Assembly (NCBI GenBank): GCA_964036155.1
Contig: OZ038423.1
Location: forward strand, 25,373,249-25,437,248
From: Diploscapter coronatus
Taxonomy: Eukaryota; Nematoda; Chromadorea; Rhabditida; Rhabditidae
DNA: 64,000 bases
Direction of reading: 5' to 3'
The notes below the pieces were generated by a model. It was not told the origin of the DNA, did no database searches, and saw only the letters and a list, made by a program, of their open reading frames with translations. The first letter of the stretch is position 1; each line of letters starts with the position of its first letter. Positions 24,050 to 35,344 of the stretch are shown here, piece after piece. The translations under genes and the position numbers were made by a program.

Positions 24050-25606
24050 TATTCAGTTGGCAAGTGACCTAAAGCTGATGATTTATTCTTCGAACTTTTG
24101 GCAATTTGTAATTTTGAGATATTTATAATTTTCCTATAGAGATATCAAAATCCATGAAAGGGAAATTTCTGATAGCAGATGTGTGGGAAGGCACAACTTA
24201 AAAAAAAAAATAATGAAGACATGTTCGAAGTTTTCGATTTAAAAATCTTCGAAGACGAAGTTGTGCTCACTACTATTTGTAAACGAACCGCCACTCTATC
24301 CACTGATCACGCCGCTATTCACTTCCTATGGACTATCACGCATCGTGCTGTTCCTCTTTGTGTCTTTCTCCCTTCCCCCCTCTTTTCACACCTTCGTTAA
24401 GTAAGGAAATGGTTTTTTTTGGGTAAAAGTGCTCATTTCTTGGACCAAAATCGATCGGGTTTTTTACATTGCACATCAAGACGAAAAGATCTTTCCAACC
24501 ATGTATATATAGATCATCATATTTTTCTGAATCCCCTTGAAATTATAGAATTAGAAACACAGACAAACACACTCATGGGAATTACTAAAGAGTAGATAGA
24601 TGTATGATAAATAAAAGTTAAATCATTGAAAACGGCATAAAGAACCATTTGAAAAGAACGAAATGATCTGCAACATGTTTCATCTTGGGAAAGAAAGAGA
24701 TATTTGCGTTGTAGAATCTTAGTGATGAACTAGAATGTCGAAGTCCGAAAATAGTCATTCGTCTGTGTCTGCTTCTTCTGTTTCCATTATTAATTCCCTA
24801 ATTTCACTCTTCACTCAAAGTGCATATGCGCATTCGCCCTCTTCGCGGCTATCTAAATCTAAATGCGGATAACGTAGATACATGACAATGTGTGCGTGAA
24901 TGAAATGCAAACTAAAAGTGCGATTTTGAAACATTTTAAAGAAGTTGAATGAGAAATGCTCGTGAATAGAACTTGTGAACAATGATTTTATGATAAAACT
25001 GCCGAGTATTATATCATTTGTTTAATTTAGTTAGTATTGATTGACCAATATTTGAATCAGAATTTGTTCCTTCAATGGAGATATATCACGTTTACAGAAT
25101 GAGAATCTTCGGTCTTTCTTTCAGGTTTTAACTAATGATGATGACTTATTCCACCAAAGTTTTCCATAGACAGTTTCATGCAGGAAGCAAATTAAGATTA
25201 TCTGCAGAAGAGGACGGCCTTAATGGGGGGAAATCTTAAGATCGACGTTGATCTGTGGTGTAGACTAGGTGATTGGAGATCCGAATTCGAAATACTCTCG
25301 CAGTTGTCCGACCACTCTTTATATTTTGTTCTAGCTACTCAAAGAGTGCGTCTTAAATATTAATACTTATTTATTAGCATATACACATTCATGTACAAGC
25401 TCGCAAAAGTTTGATTTTTGGAATAGCAGCTTTGAAATGACTTAATGATATTCCTTTAATAGACATTCTAAATAAAGTATTATATCATTAAGCCAAAAAT
25501 AGCAATAATTTCACAAATAAATAGGCAAATAAGCGTATATTGCACAACTCGTCAGATATAACAATAGTTTAAATTAAATTATAATTTAAAGTGTTGTACT
25601 TTTCAT
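24050..25606. other. Spacer between the hedgehog-related and lectin-like genes
   Basis: AT-rich. No exon chain is recognised. It includes the second copy of the 55-bp direct repeat at 25305-25360. The upstream region of the lectin-like gene lies at 24050-24400. Confidence 0.5.
25305..25360. repeat. Direct repeat copy 2 (partner 20316-20370)
   Basis: Near-identical to 20316-20370, same orientation, beginning TTGTCCGACCACTCTTTATA. See the partner entry. Confidence 0.8.
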
Positions 25607-28600
25607 TCATGAGAGAAAGTGAGGGGTAACAAGTTTCGCCATACTTAATAATAACTCGATACCGGCAGGAAGAAGTACCTAAAATGAGATATAGAATAAA
25701 TTAAAATAAATATTCAACCTACCAATTCATTAAGGCTAGATTCACCGGTGAAGTCAATGGCCCATCGCACATATGTTAAAATCTATTAAATCAAAATTAT
25801 AGTTTTTAATTTCAATAAATTTAAACCTCAGCAAATGAGTACTGTATGATGACTCCCTTCATATTGCTATGGCATGATGCCAGCATATCATTCACAATTA
25901 GCCTTCCGTTGCTCGTTAGTGGAGCATAAATGCCTTTTCTTTGGGTGATAAAGATACTCTCGATCTTTTGCTGACGGAAACGACCCTGAAAATTAGAGTA
26001 TTTAATAATAAAATGTGTTTTAAATAGGAGATTTAGATCCTATATTGCATTTAATGATATTAAAAGATTAAATTACCTTGTGAATAACAATAACACACTG
26101 TCCAACCCTTAATTCATCAGCGTAGACGGGCTTTGTCGGGGTGAAATCGATGTATTCATCGTAATAATCTTAAAATCATTATTATTTAAATTGAATTTTT
26201 AATAAATACCTTCACACTCAGTCATGTACATTAAATGTTTGTCGGTTAGCCTTAGCGCCTTGCCAAATTCGGTGATAATCGTGATGAAGCTCGCGTTGAC
26301 TTCAGGTTCTTTGTGAAGCCACATTATAATGGGGGCAAAGTAAACCTAAAATAAAATATATTTTAAAATTAAAGATAAATCTTGGATCGTCAAATAAGAT
26401 CTATAAATTTAGAATTAGAACTCTCTAAATTCAATGCCATATTCACTCTTCTGATAATATATAGCATCAGGAAAACGGTATACTAATTTTTAAATTCCAA
26501 GAACTTGTTGGATGACGCAACATAATAAGTAATAACATATAATTCAAAGAATTACATGAGTCACATTGGTCGTCAATATGAAATCGCCGACTTCAATCTC
26601 GTCCATTCTCTTCTTGCCATTCGGGGTCGTCAGCCAAGTGTCCGATGAGAAGCACGCCCCCGCTCCTGCTCCCGCTCCTGCCAGACCTCCGGCTCCGGCT
26701 GAGGCTGAAAATATGATTTAGAATTTAGGGATTTAATGCCTCTTCAATTTTTTAAGATTAATATTGATGAAGATCAGCTTTTTCGTTTACAATAAAAAAA
26801 ATAATAAATCTACATACCGATCGGTGGCGGTGCGGCCGGTGGACCCACGGCGGCGAATTGATTGGCGATCGCAAAACTGTTGGCCTGAGCAAACTGTGCC
26901 GCCGCAAATTGGTTTGCTGCTGCCTTAAACAAGAAAATTAGAATATCGTAATCATTAAATTTAATGTTTTATGCCTGAGCAACCGCGTTTCCTTGACCCT
27001 GACCTTGTCCTTGTCCTTGTCCCTGACCCTGTCCTTGTCCTAGTCCTTGTCCCTGACCTTGTCCTTGGCCGATTCCTTGACCTAAAATACTTTGGATTAT
27101 TTACTAACTTAGGCCGAATCTAATTAGCTTACTACCTTCTTGGGCTACGGCCGCGGCCTGTTGTTGAGCCTGGAGAGCAGAAATAGCAGACGCTAATTGT
27201 TCTTCGGTAGGCGGATAATCAGAAGCGGGAGGAGGCTAGTTGAATAAATAATTAAAACAACTACTAATTAAATGAATATAGTCGAGTAATTAAATGAGGA
27301 TAATTGGAATAACTAACTCACCTGATAAGATGACTGATAAGCCAGGACATTATACATTCCAGCGTCAATTTTGCATGCCCTATCACTGAATCGATCAGTC
27401 CGCCAAATAAAATCTGCCGGCGCTAAGATAGTTTCGAACGTGGTGTTAAATCTTCCTTGGATTTTACGTAATATCGCCTGAGATATCAAGTTTGGCAATT
27501 TAATTGACATATTTGAATTACAGTAGCCATATATTGCGTTTGATGTCGGTTAAAGCCCTCTTTCTGTTTTTCAACATCGATAGTTTTGTACATATCATAT
27601 TGCATATTTCGGTCGCAACATTTAATCCCTAAATTTAAAATTATGAAGGATATTTAAATTAATATACCATCTAGTTTCTCCAAGTCCGGAGGGCAATTCA
27701 TAGGTTTAGCCTCTCCCAGGTCGACTTCTACAGGCCAATGTAAAGGATACTGTAATTTCAGTTCTTAGTTTGAACCATATTCTGCGTAAATCGCGTACCG
27801 TAATATTCGAGTTGGTCGTGTAAGCAAAGATGTAATACTTATCCACTCGGAATTTACAGATGGAATTATTCGCATGGTTGACATTAAAGATAAAGTCATT
27901 ATAAGAGACGAAAACCTCCATAGAGTGTTGAAATAGCTCCTCGGCGTCCCATTGGAGCCTCTTAATTAACATAATTAAGATTTGATTACCCTAGTTATCT
28001 TTTTAATTACCCTCGAAAATTGTCGCATATTGTACTGATGGAAGTTGGGAAGTCGAATAACTTGCCGATAAGCCCGAAGAAGCGAGTTGAATAGCTGGAG
28101 ATTGCAACAATACGATCCTAAATAGGGCAAGTAACGATTTAATTAGGATAATTAACTATTTAATTACCCTTATGATCCTGATCGCAATGAGAATTCACGG
28201 GGAACCCGGCTCTGGGTCCCTCAGCTTCGATAGCCAATGAGGTATGGAAATCCTTCATTTCAGGCAGGGTGATTTCGGTTGAACCCAAATGCTCTTTCGC
28301 AGCGAAAGTAAAGAAGTAACTCTCAGCCCCTTGATAATCAACGTCATGCTTAATTAGGGCAATTATTTGAGTAGTCTAACCATTTAATCACCTGTCTAGG
28401 CGTTGCATAGATCAAAATGTAAAACTCCTTGTAGAACTGATGGCAAATAGCGTTTCCCACGTGATGTGTCGCAAATGCAAAGTCGTGTCTGGACACGAAA
28501 ACTTCGTATGATCGCTCGAACCGTAGTTGGGCCATTCTTTGGATTCTCTGAAGTTAGTTGCCCAATTAAAATAATTAGCCACACAAACTATTTATTTAAT

Positions 28601-31563
28601 TACCCCCGCAATAACGCCTTCACTTCCGGGTCCGTACCAGCGGGAGGTCGATAATTCGGTTACAGCGTCTCGCACTGTCTGCGTTAACGCGCGATCACAG
28701 CATTTATGGCCTTAATTAATTCAATTGTATACCAAACGAGACTGTATCTCATGAACTATTATATTTCCGTAAAAAAGGAAATCTGCCCAATGTCGCATGA
28801 TAAAGTGAGCGTGGCCCATTCTTCCTCTCCTTTTAAAGTGGAGAAAGGAAAGAAGATCGCCCCCAGAAAGGTATGCGTCATTGCAAAGGGTCATTTTAAT
28901 TGGAAAGAAGTGTTTTGTAATTACACACCAGATCTTCGTCCTTTAATACAATGTGATCCCTTGGGAAACCGTAAATTCCATCGATAATTGTCGTTATCTT
29001 CCTGTTCCGCATCAGGGCCCTTCCGCTCATCTATCGGTAGAACTTCGGTGACTACGATTGGGACCTGAAAATGAATATTTTTTAATAAAATGGACGATTT
29101 TTTACTGACTTGTAACTTAGCGTCCACAGGACTGTGAGATCTATCGATGTCAATCGAGTTCGCGGTGAAATTATTATCAAAAAGTCGAGTTTCAGTCCCT
29201 ATGACGGAATCTATATGGGGTGAAATTATTTTAAAAATAAACGTCAATTTTCTTTTTATTTTGATACCTGTAGCCGTTGGTGCACGGGTAGTAGTGGTTC
29301 TTTCTCTCGTTACTGGGGTCACCGGAACAGGGGTTGAAACTGGCAAGGGCTCTTCAGTGACTTCCTGAAACTATAGTTCGTAGTCAAAACTCCGAATTAG
29401 CCTAAACCATGTATTTAAAATATCAAAGACAATTTCATTTAAATTTAACTTAGCAATTATTTTTGGATCGAATTTTTGCTGAACTCAGCACCTGTAACTC
29501 TTCTGGGGCATCAATTATTGGAGCCAAATTTGAGTCTTCAGCTTGTCGTTTTTTTCGTCGATTTTCCGAGTTCTTTTTTCTGGGATGAACCCTTTTCTTA
29601 GTCTTCTTCGTAAGAGTTTCTCCATCGTCCGCTTTATCTGCCACCTTGTCATTTACAAGAGATTTTGGCTCCAGGTGGTTTTTCGCGCCTGAAATTTGAA
29701 TTCTTGGGTTTGTTCAAAATATTTATCTTAAGTTTGAATTGTGTAACTAAAATTTAAATCTATTTTTAAAAATTGAAATTATTACGATTATCCGGCAATT
29801 TGAAGAGGTTTTTATTGTTGTCAAGATTTTGAATCGGCGGCTGGCAGGTTAAGTCTTCTGTAAAAAATGAATGATAACATGACAAGGATAATGGATAGCA
29901 ATGACGCAATAATCAATATATCCAAAGATATATGGGATATGAAATCCCGTTTCCCATATCCTACTCGATCCCAGTCCTGTCTGCGTTCACATTATCATAT
30001 CGATTTCGTACGTAATGAAATCCCCTATGTCTGGGAATTGCATAACTTATCGTGTTACAAATTCTTAGTTAAAATATGGCGGATGCAAATCATTTTTACT
30101 ACACACTGCAATATAATTTGATGCCTGGTAGAATTTCACTATTTGGACAATTTTTTAGATTCATGACCTAAACTATAACATTGCAGAGGTTAATCCCGTC
30201 CTCCAAACTATTGTTGAAAAAGAATGATAATATGTAACCAGGAGTAATTATGTTTAGCAAAAGTGATACCCCTTACCTCCAGCCATGGGGTCTTCTCGCT
30301 TGTCAGGGAAATATCCTCGAACCCCCAGGGCTTTGGTACTGCCTAAGTCCTCCTGAGCGTCCAAAGCAGCGAACGACTCTTCGAATTTGAGGTTAAATGG
30401 GTCGTACTAAATTTAAAATATGAATAAAAAAGCTGATCTTCATTATTTAATATCGTCGAAGCTAGCAAAATTATTGAATTTTATATATCAAATTTGATAT
30501 CTCCCCTTACCCGATTGGGTGTTTCATAGATCAAGACGTGGTACTTATCGGTCATGATCTTGCATGTCATGCACCCGTGATAATACGAGGCGATCGCGAA
30601 GTTTCTCCCAGTGATGATAACTTCGAAAGTCGTTTGGAACTCCAGTTGGGCCCTTCTCTGGATGAACTGGAATTTTAAAACTATCGACTATTCTTCAAAT
30701 TTATTAATTTACTTTAGCCGCATCGCCCAATTTTTCAGCGTTAATTCCGAGTTTTATTGACTCTTTCAAGTTCACTTCAAGGTCGGAATCACAACATCGA
30801 ATTCTCATTGTATGGTAGGGCTCATCGGGACCTGAATTTCAAAAATAGAAAAATAGGAATTCAAGTAAAAACCGAAGTCAAGTAAAGCATTATTGAATTT
30901 AAATTGACATTAATGGAAGTTAAGTGAGACTAGATTAAGGTTAAGCTTGATTTTGTAAGATTTTCAAATATTTCTTTGGAAAAGTATCTATTTTGTCATG
31001 CGATCAATTTTCTTTTCGAACTCGTCATACTGGTCAATTTTCCAGTGAAACGGACCTCGGTATTAATTTTTTTTTTCGGATTTTCTCCATTCTTAACTGA
31101 TTTTTCTCATTTTTTGCAGAAAACTTACCCAGCAACTTCTCTTCGTCCGTATCAGAGACGTTCCAAGCGCATAGAGGGGGTTTTCTGAAAATTTTTAACC
31201 GGTTTTTAGGTTCTTCAAGTCTTATCTTTTTATCGCGAAACAAAAATTTTCATATTATTATCAAAAATTCTTTTTTCATTTCCCATAAAATTCCATACTA
31301 TCAAAATCTTAATTTTACCTTATCTGATAAGAGTTCAAGTTCGGACCTTCTCGGTACCCAGATTGAGGGGTGGGATTTTGAACGTAAGCCACCGGAGGTC
31401 CGAGGCTCAGACTTTGAGATTGTTGAAATTCAGGGGGCAGGGTGAGAGGTTGAGGTTGGACTTGAGCCGGAATCGGGTAATTCACAACCTGGGGATGCCG
31501 ACCAGCTTCAATAGTCCCGATAAAGTGTAGTGAGAGGTTCAGAATTACCCAGGTAATTCGCAT
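25607..31563 (-). CDS. Hedgehog-related protein: four ground-like domains plus C-terminal Hint domain
   Basis: Twenty-seven phase-consistent exons encode about 1115 residues. A signal peptide (MRITWVILNLSLHFIGTIEA) precedes a Pro/Gln-rich region. Four ground-like domains follow at about 112-192, 437-524, 585-674 and 702-789, each with a CC-containing exon (30831-30713, 28710-28604, 28117-28011, 27628-27522) followed at phase 0 by a 156-162-nt exon encoding F-x2-[ST]-[FYM]-E, xDF, a lone Cys and [IVL]xxY (30666-30511, 28547-28392, 27960-27799, 27477-27322). Between domains 1 and 2 is a basic segment containing RRKKRQ (furin-like). A Gly-Gln repeat (exon 27081-26975) and Ala/Gly linker lead to a hedgehog-type Hint domain (about 911-1072, exons 26704-25827): nucleophile Cys in GACFSSDTW, LTDKHL (TxxH) and ASCHS. 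A 43-residue tail follows where sterol-recognition regions sit. Hint domains self-splice and can attach sterol to the N-terminal part; here that would release the ground-like array. Remaining exons: 31563-31319, 31184-31129, 30406-30277, 29857-29786, 29688-29492, 29364-29268, 29210-29110, 29064-28929, 28348-28168, 27749-27668, 27235-27136, 26923-26818, 25782-25723, 25678-25607. Confidence 0.9.
26975..27081 (-). repeat. In-frame (GGNCAR)n minisatellite encoding Gly-Gln repeats
   Basis: About 15 tandem hexanucleotides of GGACAA/GGTCAG type make one exon of the hedgehog-related gene, ending GNAVAQ. It separates the last ground-like domain from the Hint domain. The exon ends CAG|GCATAA, so phase fits only if a GC donor is used, or a GT donor nine bases upstream (GCG|GTTGCT). 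Length is likely to vary between individuals. Confidence 0.8.
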
Positions 31564-33057
31564 CTGAAGCTTGACAACTTTTAAAAGTTCGAGATTTTTT
31601 CAGGTCTTTCAAGTTTTTCAATTACGGAAGACGATAAAGATAGTGTGACGGGATAAAAGATTCTTATGAAAATCCTTGCCTATCTGAATCGTAAGTTTGA
31701 GAGAAAACCATCCGAAAGAAAAATTAGATCCATAAATCTTTATCATGAGAAATAGAAAGGCAAACGTTTGTGATATCTTTAAAAGATAGAATGATTCATT
31801 ATTTTAAAAAAATAAAAGTTACATCCTAAACTCGATTCACAAGCAGTTCTCTAAGATCAATGCTAAAAGTCAAAGCAGCTTCATTTCTCTTCTGTAGAAA
31901 GAAGAGTATGGCTATATTTGCCAGATATGTCACCGATTGGAATGAGGAAGGGGAAAATGGGATCGAGTGGGTTAGAAAGCAAATTAGCCTTCCTTTTCAG
32001 ACCCTCCCCGTTTGTGGGTCTAAGTCTGCCGATGCAGGTCTGCCATTGGCAAGCATTGCCATCCTTTATCAGCCTTGTTTTCTCTGACCACTCCTCTTGT
32101 CACCTTATCTATCATTCGAATACGCCATTTGTGACTGTCTCCTTTCAGCAGAGATACATAATGTCCTCTAATTTGACCAAGGGAAGAATAAGACATCAAA
32201 AATTTGCGAAAGAAGGGGAGAATCGCAAGAGTGCTTTCAAGTGCAAATTTTGAACCCAGATTTGGTGCAACAACGCAATTCTGGTTTAAAAGAATTGCTA
32301 AGAATGAGTAAGTTTTTCTGAAATATGAATATATTTCTCTTATATTTTTCACATTAGCATAATTAAAATATAAAAAAAAAAAAAAAAAAAATCTTGTTAT
32401 GTATGATACAATGGCAGAGCGCTTTAGCGCAGTGGTTGTGTGTTACTGCCTGCAGCTAGGGTCTCAAGTTCGCCCTCCGCTCCTACCCAAACCAAGGGGG
32501 TTAAGAAATGTTGGTAGTCCTGTGTGGCTAGGATAGGCCGACTGCCTCATTACAGAGGGTAGCCGACCTCACTCAGTGGGAATAATAAGGCTAGGAAGAA
32601 AAAAAAAAGCTAAAGATTCGAAAATTGAATTATAGTGCAATTGATAAGTTCAACTATTTTCCTTGTTTTTCAATTCGTTATCGAAAGCAAAAGTAGGAAT
32701 TTTAATAACTGACAACATTTAACGATAATTTGATACGACTTTAGAAACTTTCAGATACAAATTATATTGAAGTCTTTGATCTGAATATTGCATAAAAGTA
32801 AGTCTTCAAGGCAACTTGCTGAGGTGTTCATTAAGTTTGTCATTCAGACAATTTATTTGATTTCAAAAATACACATATGAATTACACATTTCACAATGAC
32901 AAATAAATGATGAATAATGATACTTAAAAATATGGAAAGTGCCGAATGAGATAATTTGAAATTAATCATTTTTAATAAATACTGATCATTCATACATTAG
33001 AACTATCGATTACTGCAATATTTATGGATTTTATTTGAGGAGCTACTTGATTCTTCT
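31564..33057. other. Upstream region of the hedgehog-related gene, contains a SINE
   Basis: Likely promoter side of the hedgehog-related gene and 3' side of the receptor gene. It contains the tRNA-derived SINE at 32405-32608. Open frames at 31860-32350 show no recognisable protein. Confidence 0.5.
32405..32608 (+). mobile_element. tRNA-derived SINE
   Basis: A perfect RNA polymerase III A box (TAGCGCAGTGG, 32425-32435) is followed about 32 nt later by a B-box-like AGTTCGCCCTC (32467-32477), as in a tRNA 5' half. A non-tRNA body follows (with GGATAGGCCGACTGCC and CTCAGTGGGAATAATAAGG), and the element ends in an A-rich tail (32597-32608). A second A run sits just upstream at 32372-32391. It does not fold into a full tRNA, so it is not called as a tRNA gene. 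Confidence 0.75.
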
Positions 33058-35344
33058 TTACTTGCTGCTTTTTCTTGCCTTGATTTTCGAGGCGCTAAAT
33101 TTATCCATGTTTGTGATCATTTTTGATAAACTCGCCTTTAATGCCTTTTTGATTAGAAAATATAGAGTGATTGTTTGAAATGTTGGTCCATACGTACTAA
33201 TACCGATTAATATACACTGAAACGCGTGACCATTCTTCTTCAATATGTGAAGAACAAATTTATATTAATTACTATTAGGTTGTATCTAATCCTATCATAT
33301 ATTGCCATCTCTTTATCATTCGAAAAAATTTCGAATTCATGTACACCCATATATGACATAAACCTAACAAAATTGTAGATGTTATTTGTGAAAATTTCAA
33401 ATATGACCTAAATATTTGTATATATAATTAAATCTTTTATGCATAATATTTCATAAACACAAATCTTATTATAAATCATCGTACATGCGTTATTAGACGT
33501 CTATTTAGACCAGTCTCATCTTTTTTCTTTAGTGTAGTCATTTGACTGTAATGCTTCCGAACTTTGACTAATATGAATATTGCACTTTTCAAAATAATAG
33601 CAATAGTCATTCCATCTACGAAATAGTTCGAATAACGAAAAATTACAGTCTGTAATATTGCACAATTAATTACGTAGCAAAATACAGAATGAACTTACTG
33701 CTAAGCCTGATATTAGAAGGCAAATCTTGTATCCCTGACTATCTTTTGGATATTCAAAATATATAAAAGAATAGTAAATTGAATAGGATATTAAATAAAA
33801 GCATGCCAAAGCGATATATACAATAAAGGCTATTTTAAATCGTTTTTTTATTCGATTTACTATTTTGCCATTTGGGGAGCTAAAGCATTCTAGTAATTGT
33901 TTAATTGCAAATTCGGTATGTCTACCGAAGAAACTCCATTATAAACGAGAGAGGTATTGCTAGTGAGAGACCCCCATTTCGCCCCTTTTTGTTTCGCCGT
34001 CTTCGCTCTCTCTCCACGTTGACAATAAAAATCGAGCACGCAGATGGTTAAACAAAAAAGAGGGCGAGGAGAGGAGTCGCTCGATAGCAGTACCTCTCTC
34101 GCTTATAATCGAGAATATTAATACTTACTCAGCCAAAGTAAACGATCGATGAAGAGCCGCAGCACATGAAATAAATTTAACAATGTTTGTAAATATTAGT
34201 ACTTCACCACCGATCAACTTTTTGAACAACTAAATACCATGAATAATGCCAAAATAAAAATATTTTAATCGACTTTTAACTACTTACTTCATCATATATT
34301 GATTTACCACAACATTTACCCTTCAATGTTTGGTAGACGAGAATAAACGTCTTAAATTAAGCAATACCGTAAATCCTCTAATTGAGGTTCCCTTTGGATT
34401 TGCAGAACTACCCATTATCTTACTCAGATCATCTTGGGAAGAGCTTTATAATTTATTTTGAGTATTTGAAGCATACTTACTTATGATTTCAAGTCTCTAC
34501 GACGTATAGATGAGGAGTTATAACGGTTTGAATTTTTTGATTTTTGGGGGTTGAACAATACAAGTCCGGGGGTTTCTATTAGAGGATTTACGGTATTTAA
34601 TTTTCTTATGGAAGCATTGACTTATTTATATGATATAATCAAAATAGGTATCGCTTGCTCCGATCAAAGAGTGGACGAGAGCGTAGAGAAAGAGTGCGAA
34701 TAGGCAGTTTTCTGTCTTTCTCTCATTTCAATATAATATTTCTTTCTTGTTGGTCTGAAATAAATGACCATGCGGCGCATTGCACCCACTCTTATTTTGA
34801 GCCTCACGATATCATCTCAATATAATTAGTTAGTAAATCAATTTACCATTATACAGAGATTAATTATTGTAACCATCTTGAAGGTTACTTCTATCGATAG
34901 GAGTCTTTCAAATGTCGTAATTTTTCCACTGACTTTATTAAGGGCTCTTTTCATACGTATTATTAGTATCATTGGTATCATAGATAAGCAAAGAAGTATA
35001 TTTTCTGGATTCAATGGACGGAAATAATACGGCGTGCCTAAATAATTTAATTTTAATTGGATAAGTGAACTTATAAGATTTGAACTTTATATAACTTTAA
35101 TGTCAACATATTCAATATTAATACTTATTATTGGTACTTAGTTTAGTAAAATATAAACTATATTCACATACCAAAATCAGAATCAGTTAATGTGTAATAA
35201 AATGCCTGTACGTGCCATGTGCTATTTCCAAGTTCTATTATTTAAAATAAGCTTAATTTTCGGCATTATTAATATAATTATCTTACTTTGGCAAAGTGGA
35301 CTTTTATGAAGATTATTAGTCTGATCCATTATGCATGTATACAT
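33058..35344 (-). CDS. Multi-pass membrane receptor, nematode serpentine-receptor-like
   Basis: Eight exons (35344-35287, 35234-35172, 35037-34847, 34350-34288, 34229-34129, 33933-33699, 33649-33485, 33216-33058) join in phase and encode about 344 residues, a normal size for a 7TM chemoreceptor. An extracellular N-terminus with an NST glycosylation site is followed by at least six hydrophobic spans: NILLCLSMIPMILII, VTFKMVTIINLCIMTFILVY, VLIFTNIVKFISCAAALHRS, FKIAFIVYIALACFYLISYS, GMTIAIILKSAIFILVKV and THCILIGISTYGPTFQTITL. The ALHRS after span 3 sits where DRY-like motifs occur, and the loop before the last span ends in RRLITH. The tail is Lys-rich. A seventh span is not clear: span 5 may be double or the model may lack an exon. 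An in-frame ATG at 35329 is an alternative start. The family is not identified; ligand and coupling are unknown. The intron 34128-33934 is almost entirely a MITE. Confidence 0.8.
33934..34113. mobile_element. Palindromic MITE filling a receptor-gene intron
   Basis: CTCCATTATAAACGAGAGAG followed by GTATTGCTA pairs with the reverse complement of TAGCAGTACCTCTCTCGCTT and ATAATCGAG at the other end; arms are about 35 bp and the element about 180 bp. In the receptor's orientation its last two bases (AG) serve as the intron acceptor in front of exon 33933-33699. Confidence 0.85.
34363..34597. mobile_element. MITE with TACCGTAAATCCTCTAAT ends
   Basis: AATACCGTAAATCCTCTAAT at the left is the near-perfect reverse complement of ATTAGAGGATTTACGGTATT at the right. 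About 235 bp, in the intron between receptor exons 35037-34847 and 34350-34288. It shares ends with the short element at 20903-20985. Confidence 0.85.

Noticed and set aside
32425..32480. Possible functional tRNA gene
   Set aside because: Only the A and B boxes are tRNA-like; acceptor and anticodon stems are not formed and the unit ends in an A tail, so it is called a SINE.
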